Below, in pieces: positions 1-5,540 of a stretch of 8,058 nt of DNA. The notes beneath the pieces were generated by a model that did not search any database, was not told the DNA's origin, and saw nothing but the letters and a program-made list of their open reading frames with translations. Source of the stretch: an uncultured Lachnobacterium sp. Its GTDB lineage: Bacteria > Bacillota > Clostridia > Lachnospirales > Lachnospiraceae. Numbering within the stretch: the stretch's first letter is position 1; each line of letters begins with the position of its first letter. A program made the position numbers and the translations under genes. The stretch covers positions 1 to 8,058 of the forward strand of contig CALAST010000049.1 of assembly GCA_937889225.1 (NCBI GenBank). Direction: 5' to 3'.

Positions 1-27
1 ACTTCTAAATTTTTCAAAAATATACTA

Positions 28-60
28 AGAGTCAGAAAAACTTCCTGCTTTTCTGACTCT
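28..60 (-). terminator. Intrinsic terminator downstream of dapA
   Basis: A perfect 12-bp stem (AGAGTCAGAAAA at 28-39 pairing with 49-60) encloses a 9-nt loop. Read on the minus strand it lies 12 nt after the dapA stop and is followed by a T-rich stretch (TAGTATATTTTTG). The U-tract is not immediately adjacent to the stem but the stem itself ends in A/T pairs. It probably ends the dapF-murE-dapA transcript. Confidence 0.75.
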
Positions 61-72
61 GTTACACTATAC

Positions 73-960
73 CTATCTCATATCTGCTACTGCTTCCATT
101 GCATTTCTTAACATTTCGGTATGTTCCTTTTCCAATTCCGTAAGTGGCAACCGCGGTTTTCCTACGGAAAATCCTTTCAATTCCAATGCTTTTTTAATTG
201 GAATCGGATTTACTTCACAAAACAATGCTTTTATAAAATCCACATATTTTAATTGAAGTTCTGCTGATCGTTTCATATTGCCATTTAGATATTCCATAAC
301 CATATCATGTGTATCTTTTGGGGCAATATTGGAAAGAACGGAAATTACACCAATACCACCTAAAGACAAAATCGGCACAATCTGGTCATCATTTCCGGAA
401 TATACTGCCAAATCTTCCCCTGCTAATGCAATCAATTCTGCAACTTGTGAAATATTTCCGCTAGCTTCTTTTACCGCTACAATATGTTCAAATTCTCTGC
501 CAAGTCTTGCCGCAGTCTTTGGCAGCAAGTTTAACCCTGTACGGGATGGCACATTGTATAAAATCATTGGTACTTTTACTGCTTCTGCTACTGTTTTATA
601 ATGCTCATATAATCCATTTTGCGTTGCCTTATTATAATATGGCGTTACGACCAAAAGACCATCTACACCAAGATATTCTGCTTTTCTTGAAAAGTCTACG
701 GTTGCTTTTGTACTGTTCATGCCTGTTCCTGCAATTACAGGAACACGCTTATTTACTTTCTCTATTGTAAAATAAATAACAGAAAGTCGTTCTTCTTCTG
801 TCATGGTAACCGGCTCTCCTGTTGTTCCACAGACAATAATCGCATCTGTTCCACCTGCAATCTGAAATTCCAGCAATCGCTCCAGTTCTTCGTAATTTAC
901 ACTTTTCGCTTCGGTAAATGGCGTAACCAGTGCCACTCCTGCACCTTTAAATAGTGTCAT
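73..960 (-). CDS. dapA: 4-hydroxy-tetrahydrodipicolinate synthase
   Basis: This 295-residue protein condenses pyruvate with aspartate-4-semialdehyde, the committed cytoplasmic step towards diaminopimelate and lysine. It is a full-length (beta/alpha)8 aldolase of the DapA/NAL family. Visible motifs are GTTGE at 45-49 (the pyruvate-binding threonines), the catalytic tyrosine in PYYNK (Tyr109), Tyr135 in LYNVPSRTG with Arg140 for the carboxylate of the second substrate, and the Schiff-base lysine Lys163 in VAVKEASG. These match the E. coli residues Thr44/45, Tyr107, Tyr133, Arg138 and Lys161. The start is supported by GGAAAGGA about 7 nt upstream of the ATG. It follows murE by 46 bp with no terminator between them, so the two are probably co-transcribed. 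The diaminopimelate genes beside it favour DapA over other aldolases of the superfamily such as N-acetylneuraminate lyase. Confidence 0.96.
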   Translation of the reverse strand: MTLFKGAGVALVTPFTEAKSVNYEELERLLEFQIAGGTDAIIVCGTTGEPVTMTEEERLSVIYFTIEKVNKRVPVIAGTGMNSTKATVDFSRKAEYLGVDGLLVVTPYYNKATQNGLYEHYKTVAEAVKVPMILYNVPSRTGLNLLPKTAARLGREFEHIVAVKEASGNISQVAELIALAGEDLAVYSGNDDQIVPILSLGGIGVISVLSNIAPKDTHDMVMEYLNGNMKRSAELQLKYVDFIKALFCEVNPIPIKKALELKGFSVGKPRLPLTELEKEHTEMLRNAMEAVADMR

Positions 961-1006
961 ATACGATTCCTTTCCAACCTTACAAAGATAAATTTATATA
1001 AAATGT

Positions 1007-2479
1007 TTATTTCACCGCATCTCCATGTTCTTCCACAAGTTCCGCAATCAGTTCTCTTTCATCCATATGATATTTCACACCTTTAATCTCCTGATAGTCT
1101 TCATGCCCTTTTCCTGCAAGCACAATAATATCGCCATCTTTTGCATTCAGCATACAATAGCCAATTGCTTCTTTTCTATCCGGAATTGTAACGTATTCCC
1201 CATCTGCTTTTTTTACCCCAATCAAAATATCCTCAATAATATCCATTGGTTCTTCATCACGCGGATTGTCGGAGGTAATTACCGTCAAATCTGCAAGACG
1301 GGAAGATACTTCTCCCATTTCATAACGTCTGGACTTTGCACGATTTCCACCACAGCCGAACAAACATACCAACCGAGTCGGATTGTATTCTTTTAATGTC
1401 GTAAGAAGGCTTTCCAAGGACATTGCATTATGTGCATAATCAATCATCAGCGTATATCTCGGAGAAACCGGCACAATTTCAATACGTCCCTTTACGCTTA
1501 CGTTTTTCAATGCTTGTTTGATCGCATCTTCTTCTACCCCAAAATGATGACAGATTGCAATTGCGGTTAGCGAATTGTATACACTAAAACTTCCCGGTAC
1601 ATTAACTTCTACATCATAATCTACTAATCCATTTGCATGATATTTCACACCTAATGCACCTTTTTCATTTAAAAGTTCAATATTTGTAGCACGCAAGTCA
1701 TTTTCTTCACCATAACCAAATGTCTCCACGTCACAAGTATGCCCTTTCAAAATACCTTCTAAATGCTCGCTGTCACCATTGAAAATGCCCTTTTTACATT
1801 GCTGGAAAAGCAAGCTCTTACAATGCATGTAGTCATCAAAATCCTTATGTTCATTTGTTCCAATATGGTCAGGCTCTAAATTCGTAAATACACCAATATC
1901 AAATGTAAATCCTGATACACGATGCAACATAAGTGCCTGAGAAGATACCTCCATTACAACCGCATCCAAACCTGCCTTTACCATTTCTGCAAACATTTCC
2001 TGCACAACAAATGATTCCGGTGTTGTATTTACAGATGGGATATGTTTATCTCCGATAATCGATTCAATCGTTCCGATTAATCCGGTTTTAATACCTGCTG
2101 CTTCCAATATGGATTTTACCAGATATGTAGTTGTAGTCTTTCCTTTTGTACCTGTAATACCAATTGTCTTTATTTTTGCAGCAGGATAGTCAAAATAAGC
2201 TGCTGCAAGATAAGCAAGTGCTTTGCGGGAATTGTCTACTTTAATATAAGTTACGCCCTCTAACAGTTCTACTTCTTTTTCCACGATTACAACGACTGCA
2301 CCTTTTTTTACCACATCCGGAATAAAATCATGTGCATCACGCACCGTACCGGAAATACATACAAAAGCAGAGTTTTTTTCCACTTTTCTGGAATCGTATA
2401 CCAAAGTAGAAATTTCCGTTTTCTCACTTCCTGCCAATAATGTATATTCAAGATTTTCTAACAGTTTTTTTATCTGCAT
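1007..2479 (-). CDS. murE: UDP-N-acetylmuramoyl-L-alanyl-D-glutamate--2,6-diaminopimelate ligase
   Basis: This 490-residue Mur ligase adds the third amino acid of the peptidoglycan stem peptide, using ATP, in the cytoplasm. Domain order is an N-terminal UMAG-binding domain (about 1-100), a central ATPase domain with P-loop GITGTKGKTTT at 107-117, NTTPE at 151-155, MEVSSQAL at 176-183 and the probable carbamylated lysine Lys221 in YMHCKSLLF, then a C-terminal domain (about 330-490) with IDYAHN, FGCGGNR and GKGHE. DNPR at 404-407 is the established signature of meso-diaminopimelate-adding MurE rather than the lysine-adding type, and the neighbouring dapA and dapF agree. The length is typical of the family. 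AAAGGG lies about 7 nt upstream of the ATG, which supports the start. The gene may be read from dapF and from its own weak promoter in the 201-bp gap. Confidence 0.96.
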   Translation of the reverse strand: MQIKKLLENLEYTLLAGSEKTEISTLVYDSRKVEKNSAFVCISGTVRDAHDFIPDVVKKGAVVVIVEKEVELLEGVTYIKVDNSRKALAYLAAAYFDYPAAKIKTIGITGTKGKTTTTYLVKSILEAAGIKTGLIGTIESIIGDKHIPSVNTTPESFVVQEMFAEMVKAGLDAVVMEVSSQALMLHRVSGFTFDIGVFTNLEPDHIGTNEHKDFDDYMHCKSLLFQQCKKGIFNGDSEHLEGILKGHTCDVETFGYGEENDLRATNIELLNEKGALGVKYHANGLVDYDVEVNVPGSFSVYNSLTAIAICHHFGVEEDAIKQALKNVSVKGRIEIVPVSPRYTLMIDYAHNAMSLESLLTTLKEYNPTRLVCLFGCGGNRAKSRRYEMGEVSSRLADLTVITSDNPRDEEPMDIIEDILIGVKKADGEYVTIPDRKEAIGYCMLNAKDGDIIVLAGKGHEDYQEIKGVKYHMDERELIAELVEEHGDAVK

Positions 2480-2579
2480 CTTTTTTCCCTTTCTGTCTTC
2501 TTAAATCTACCATGTAAAATTAATTCTTCTTATCGTAATACATCCTTTTGCTCCATTTAAATCATAACTTTCCTATGTT

Positions 2580-2599
2580 ATTGTTTCTGCATAAACAAT
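2580..2599. repeat. Small inverted repeat in the dapF-murE gap
   Basis: A 7-bp stem (ATTGTTT at 2580-2586 pairing with AAACAAT at 2593-2599) has a 6-nt loop. It lies between the candidate murE promoter and murE, so it would be in the murE leader. No T-run follows it on either strand, so it is unlikely to be a terminator. It may be chance in AT-rich DNA. Confidence 0.3.
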
Positions 2600-2617
2600 C
2601 AGTTATATTTTACAAAT

Positions 2618-2647
2618 ATAATATTTTTCACAATAACCTTCTAACAA
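2618..2647 (-). promoter_or_regulatory. Candidate internal promoter for murE-dapA
   Basis: On the minus strand, TTGTTA (plus coordinates 2642-2647) and TATTAT (2618-2623) are separated by 18 nt. This is a fair sigma-A-type match upstream of murE. An 8-bp inverted repeat (TTATATTT at 2603-2610 with 2614-2621) overlaps the -10 region and could be an operator or just AT-rich coincidence. The region is so AT-rich that chance matches are likely. Confidence 0.4.
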
Positions 2648-2680
2648 TAAAGCGTTCAAATGGATAAAACAATTACTGCC

Positions 2681-3517
2681 TTATATTACATTATATGTTC
2701 CGGTAAACACTTCGGTAGCTGGTCCGGTCATAAATACATGATTTGTTTTTTCATCCCATTCAATGACAAGGTCACCGCCCAACAGATGAACCAACACTTT
2801 TCTCTCTGTCAAACCATTTAAAATACAAGCCACAACTGTCGCACATGTACCTGTTCCGCATGCCCAAGTTTCCGCAGAGCCACGTTCCCACACACGCATA
2901 ATCGCTTCTTCTCTGGAAACTACCTGAACAAATTCGGTATTTGTACGTTTTGGAAAACGTTCATGGTTTTCAAATAGTGGACCATATTTTTCTAATGGAA
3001 AATTTTTCACATCATCCGTAAAAATAACTGCATGCGGATTGCCCATGGAAACACAAGTCATTCTCCATTCTTTTCCACCTGCTAAAATCGGAGCATTAAT
3101 TACATTTTCACCCTCTGCAATCACAGGAATATCTCCCGGTAAAAATGTTGGCTCGCCCATATCTACGCGAACCGTCTTTACTTTTCCATCTTCTACATTC
3201 AACTGCAAAATCTTAATGCCTGCCCCTGTTTCAACTGTCACTTCTGTTTTATCCGTCAAACCATGGTCATATACATATTTTCCAACACAACGCACACCAT
3301 TTCCACACATTTCCGCTTCTGAACCATCTGCATTATAAATATGCATCGTAAAATCTGCAATTTCCGATGGTCCAATCGTAATCAATCCATCAGAACCAAT
3401 TCCAAAATGGCGGTCACTTACTTTGATGGACATTTCTGCCGGATTTTCTAACGGCTGTTCAAATAAGTTTACATATACATAATCATTTCCACATCCGTGT
3501 AATTTTGTAAATTTCAT
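2681..3517 (-). CDS. dapF: Diaminopimelate epimerase
   Basis: This cofactor-independent epimerase converts LL- to meso-diaminopimelate, the residue used by MurE and by lysine biosynthesis. The protein of 278 residues has the family N-terminus MKFTKLHGCGND, the first catalytic cysteine in MCGNGVRC (Cys71), the substrate-binding asparagines in GNPHAV (Asn160) and RTNTEF (Asn193), ERGSAET at 211-217, and the second catalytic cysteine in WACGTGT (Cys220). Both active-site cysteines are intact and the length is normal. The start is uncertain. An in-frame ATG at 3532 would add five residues (MREKI), but the good GGAGGA lies only 1-2 nt before it, and it is about 15 nt before the ATG at 3517. Family alignment favours 3517. 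dapF is the first gene of the dapF-murE-dapA cluster and has its own well-formed promoter. Confidence 0.95.
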   Translation of the reverse strand: MKFTKLHGCGNDYVYVNLFEQPLENPAEMSIKVSDRHFGIGSDGLITIGPSEIADFTMHIYNADGSEAEMCGNGVRCVGKYVYDHGLTDKTEVTVETGAGIKILQLNVEDGKVKTVRVDMGEPTFLPGDIPVIAEGENVINAPILAGGKEWRMTCVSMGNPHAVIFTDDVKNFPLEKYGPLFENHERFPKRTNTEFVQVVSREEAIMRVWERGSAETWACGTGTCATVVACILNGLTERKVLVHLLGGDLVIEWDEKTNHVFMTGPATEVFTGTYNVI

Positions 3518-3564
3518 AATTTTTTCTCTCATTCCTCCAAAACAATTTTATTTATGTACTATCT

Positions 3565-3594
3565 AAAAATGGGACTATAAATAGCCCCATTTTT
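3565..3594 (-). terminator. Terminator-like hairpin in the dapF leader
   Basis: AAAAATGGG (3565-3573) pairs with CCCATTTTT (3586-3594), and the inner CTA/TAG can extend the stem across one mismatch. A-runs and T-runs on both sides make it terminator-like in both directions. On the minus strand it starts only about 10 nt after the predicted dapF start point and lies about 30 nt before the dapF ribosome binding site. It could be an attenuator, a 5' stabilising hairpin, or a terminator for plus-strand transcripts, although no plus-strand gene precedes it. Confidence 0.55.
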
Positions 3595-3609
3595 TCTACT
3601 ATTATAATT

Positions 3610-3638
3610 ATTGTAGCATTTACAAAAATCTTTGTAAA
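3610..3638 (-). promoter_or_regulatory. dapF promoter with overlapping inverted repeat
   Basis: On the minus strand, TTTACA (3633-3638) and TACAAT (3610-3615) are exactly 17 nt apart, and TGC before the -10 makes it an extended -10 promoter. An inverted repeat of perfect 8-bp arms, TTTACAAA (3619-3626) and TTTGTAAA (3631-3638) with a 4-nt spacer, covers the -35 element and much of the spacer. It is well placed to be an operator. The regulator is unknown. Confidence 0.7.
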
Positions 3639-3745
3639 CCATTAAATACTATGTCGATAGTGTAAAATTATTGTAAGAAAACGAAGTATTTGCCTTATCA
3701 ATAACAAACTCCCCCATTTCAAATCAATTTTGGCTGGAATGCAAA
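3639..3745. other. Non-coding stretch upstream of the dapF promoter
   Basis: I see no gene here. The only structure noted is a weak 5-bp inverted repeat (ACTAT/ATAGT) near 3647-3660. The remaining sequence is AT-rich and unremarkable. Confidence 0.5.
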
Positions 3746-3793
3746 AATCCCCCACCTCAATTACATAATATTTGAAGTGGTGGGAAGGGGATT
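3746..3793 (-). terminator. Probable minus-strand terminator beyond the repeat-protein gene
   Basis: An interrupted foldback joins AATCCCC (3746-3752) to GGGGATT (3787-3793), or CCCACC (3751-3756) to GGTGGG (3779-3784) together with TCAA/TTGA. On the minus strand the G-rich arm is followed by ATTTTTGC, a short U-tract. It lies about 220 nt downstream of the 4010-4480 gene and could end that transcript. Bulges are present, so it is weaker than the other terminators in the window. Confidence 0.45.
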
Positions 3794-3943
3794 ATTTGTG
3801 CCAGATTGAGAAAAATACCTACCTGACAAACCACGAAACTGCCTGTATACTGATAGAGAAGTATCATTTACCAAATTTTGAATATTTTTTTATGTAATAA
3901 CTTACACAGGCATACATCTCGCAACACATCTATATTTTATTTT
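3794..3943. other. Unassigned region with a short open frame
   Basis: No convincing gene is present. The plus strand is open for 41 codons from TTG at 3772 to the TAA at 3895-3897, with a mixed, protein-like composition (for example TYLTNHETACILIEKYHLP). It has no ribosome binding site and no ATG near its beginning. It could be a fragment of a decayed gene or mobile element, or simply chance. Confidence 0.25.
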
Positions 3944-4010
3944 GAACGCAAGCAACGAAGTTGCCTGCGTTCACGAGCAAGTAGCGAATGCGGATTGCGA
4001 GTGTCCGCTT
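3944..4010 (-). repeat. Two-hairpin dispersed repeat, copy 1
   Basis: Read on the minus strand, the element begins with AAGCGGA, a variable triplet and TCGCAATCCGC (hairpin 1, stem GCGGA/TCCGC). GCTACTTGCTC follows. Hairpin 2 is a 13-bp stem (3944-3956 with 3960-3972, one G-U wobble in RNA) with a TTC loop. The core matches copy 2 at 36 of 42 aligned positions. It starts at the last base of the stop codon of the repeat-protein gene. A-rich DNA rather than a T-run follows hairpin 2, so it is not a standard intrinsic terminator in this orientation. Confidence 0.8.
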
Positions 4011-4480
4011 TACATCCTCTTAATAATTTCATCAGTTATAACATCATACTGCATATCTGCACTATCAATTACTTTATCAACAATCTGCTTAATTGCAGCT
4101 TCATCCATTTCAATATCCATATCTGTTGCTTCCATTTTTCCTACAATATGGTCCGTTACTGTCTGATAATATTCATCTGCTGCATCAATGATTTTATCAA
4201 TAATCTGCGTTGCATTTGCTTTATCTCTTTTGATATCCAGTCCTTTTCCATTTAATAAATCTGCATAATGGTCAGTTACTGCTTCATATATTTTCTCTGT
4301 AATTTCTGTAATATTCTTAATTACGCTTTTTGCATTTTTCTTAATTGCCGCTTTGTCTTCTTTTATCTCATCTGATTTTGCATTAATTTTCTCTACTACT
4401 CTCTTTGCAATAATCTCATTGCTACTGTTTACTGTTTCTACTACATTATCCATTAAATTTTCCATTGTTTTGTTATCCAT
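4010..4480 (-). CDS. Unrecognised charged helical protein with four ~40-residue repeats
   Basis: I do not recognise this 156-residue protein. It is very rich in Lys, Asp, Glu and Ile, and has no signal peptide, membrane segment or cysteine. Its pattern suggests long amphipathic helices. Four repeat units begin near residues 8, 52, 92 and 132, with offsets of 44, 40 and 40. Units 3 and 4 share QI-DK-ID--D--Y--TD-I, and units 1-3 share a D-x-A boundary (D42, D86, D126). Unit 4 stops at Met156, the equivalent of Met116 in unit 3, so it lacks its last ten residues. The start at 4480 is chosen because GGAGG lies 7 nt upstream; the longer frame back to 4534 lacks such a site. The gene is divergent from a TetR regulator, which may control it. 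The stop codon touches a dispersed repeat, so natural truncation is possible. Confidence 0.8.
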   Translation of the reverse strand: MDNKTMENLMDNVVETVNSSNEIIAKRVVEKINAKSDEIKEDKAAIKKNAKSVIKNITEITEKIYEAVTDHYADLLNGKGLDIKRDKANATQIIDKIIDAADEYYQTVTDHIVGKMEATDMDIEMDEAAIKQIVDKVIDSADMQYDVITDEIIKRM

Positions 4481-4487
4481 GATGTTT

Positions 4488-4492
4488 CCTCC
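4488..4492 (-). promoter_or_regulatory. Ribosome binding site that sets the start of the repeat protein
   Basis: GGAGG on the minus strand lies 7 nt before the ATG at 4480. The in-frame ATG at 4534 has no comparable site, so the shorter protein is preferred. Confidence 0.8.
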
Positions 4493-4548
4493 ATTTGTTC
4501 TCATATTTAATTTTGTTTTTTTGCTTTCTTGCATTTCGTTTCCAAGTT

Positions 4549-4613
4549 CAGTATACTGTTTATATAAAAAATTTAAATGGTCAATTTTTCAATTTTGAGT
4601 ATTTTGTATACAA
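4549..4613. promoter_or_regulatory. Candidate operators in the divergent intergenic region
   Basis: Two perfect 10-bp palindromes, CAGTATACTG (4549-4558) and TTGTATACAA (4604-4613), share the centre GTATAC and lie 55 bp apart. The first overlaps a possible minus-strand -10 (TATACT) for the repeat-protein gene. The second lies in the spacer of a possible plus-strand promoter (TTGAGT at 4595-4600, 17 nt, TAAAAA) for tetR. This is a natural position for autoregulation by the adjacent TetR protein, but binding is only inferred, and the promoter assignments are weak. Confidence 0.35.
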
Positions 4614-4738
4614 CTCTTAAAAATTGTGTAACATTCTAAACACTTCCATGAATGTGAAAAAAGCATTTCTTTAGAAATATGTAGATAGATAGCATAAACA
4701 CCTCAACTAAAATCCTATCTTAAATAAAGGAGACATCC

Positions 4739-5374
4739 ATGAAACAACATATCACTTCACAATACACAAAACAATTATTAATCAATTCTTTAAAATCACT
4801 TCTGCAAAACAAACCTTTTTCCAAAATATCCGTAAGTGAAATTGTAAATGATTGTCAATTAAACAGAAAAACATTTTATTATCATTTTACAGATATCTAT
4901 GATTTACTGGAACATCTCATTGAGCAGGAACTTCTTCAACAACTATTAGAACCATTACCTGATGTACGTGAATTTGAAAAATTCAAAACTATCTTTCAAC
5001 TATCTTTACAATGTTTAGAACAAAGTGATTATCTTTCCAGTTGTATGGAAGATATTTTCGCCCATGACCATTTAGTTCAATTTTTCCAAAAAAAATTCGA
5101 ACCTGTTCTATCTGATTTACTAGAGCAACTCGAACAAATATACAATATCAAGTTAAATTCGGGTTATAAAAATTTTTTAATTACTACATTTTCTCGTTCC
5201 ACAGGATTAGTATTAATGGACCAGATAAAAAATCATACTTATACTTCCGATGAACTTATTTCCTATTTGGATGCTTTCAATTTTTCGTTTGAGGGTATTT
5301 TCTCAAACATGAATACTTTTTTAACAAACTCAAACAACATGTACGGAATTATAAAAAAGCAAGAAAACGACTAA
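4739..5374 (+). CDS. TetR/AcrR family transcriptional regulator
   Basis: This 211-residue protein is a probable DNA-binding repressor. The N-terminal TetR domain spans about 8-57, with a helix-turn-helix at about 32-51 ending in the characteristic RKTFYYHFTDIYDLL. The helical C-terminal part (about 75-195) resembles the TetR_C_8/DhaS-like group by layout, which I infer from overall pattern rather than from a search. Its ligand is unknown. AAAGGAG lies 6 nt before the ATG, which supports the start. The gene is transcribed away from the charged repeat-protein gene, with 258 bp between the two starts, and towards glyA, from which an inverted repeat insulates it. The divergent gene and its own promoter are its most likely targets. 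Codon use is AT-rich, like the surrounding accessory DNA. Confidence 0.88.
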   Translation: MKQHITSQYTKQLLINSLKSLLQNKPFSKISVSEIVNDCQLNRKTFYYHFTDIYDLLEHLIEQELLQQLLEPLPDVREFEKFKTIFQLSLQCLEQSDYLSSCMEDIFAHDHLVQFFQKKFEPVLSDLLEQLEQIYNIKLNSGYKNFLITTFSRSTGLVLMDQIKNHTYTSDELISYLDAFNFSFEGIFSNMNTFLTNSNNMYGIIKKQEND

Positions 5375-5389
5375 AAAACATTTTCTTGC
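5359..5389 (+). terminator. Hairpin over the tetR stop codon
   Basis: GCAAGAAAA (5359-5367) pairs perfectly with TTTTCTTGC (5381-5389) across a 13-nt loop that contains the tetR stop codon. No T-run follows. It is more likely an mRNA 3' structure than a terminator, and the stronger inverted repeat lies 34 bp further on. Confidence 0.3.
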
Positions 5390-5422
5390 ATACAGAACAA
5401 ATAAATTTTCACTTTAACAATA

Positions 5423-5492
5423 AAAAGTCTATCTGTTTATGTCTGTAAATTGCTTTTTCAAACAAATATGACAAATAAACAGATAGACTTTT
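5423..5492. terminator. Bidirectional terminator between tetR and glyA
   Basis: A perfect 18-bp inverted repeat (5423-5440 with 5475-5492; AAAAGTCTATCTGTTTAT and its complement) encloses 34 nt. The outer A/T ends give a T-run after the stem on either strand (TTTTCTTATT on plus, TTTTTATTG on minus). It sits between two convergent genes, as expected for a shared terminator. The long loop is unusual for an intrinsic terminator. Confidence 0.75.
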
Positions 5493-5540
5493 CTTATTAT
5501 CCTATTTCTATTGCATTATTTTTTGATATTTCTCCATTAC

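Noticed and set aside
3602..3616. PerR-like box (TTATAAT-T-ATTGTAG) over the dapF -10
   Set aside because: It matches 12 of 14 consensus positions, but the consensus is almost all A/T and the match largely consists of the promoter itself in AT-rich DNA.
3533..3640. Lysine riboswitch ahead of dapF
   Set aside because: The leader is only about 70-85 nt and shows one simple hairpin, far too short for the lysine aptamer.
3878..4255. Plus-strand frames opposite the repeat protein and through repeat copy 1
   Set aside because: They are antisense to a better-supported gene, run through a structural repeat, and have no ribosome binding sites.
4010..4534. Longer 174-residue version of the repeat protein
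   Set aside because: The extra 18 residues lack a ribosome binding site, whereas GGAGG sits 7 nt before the ATG at 4480.
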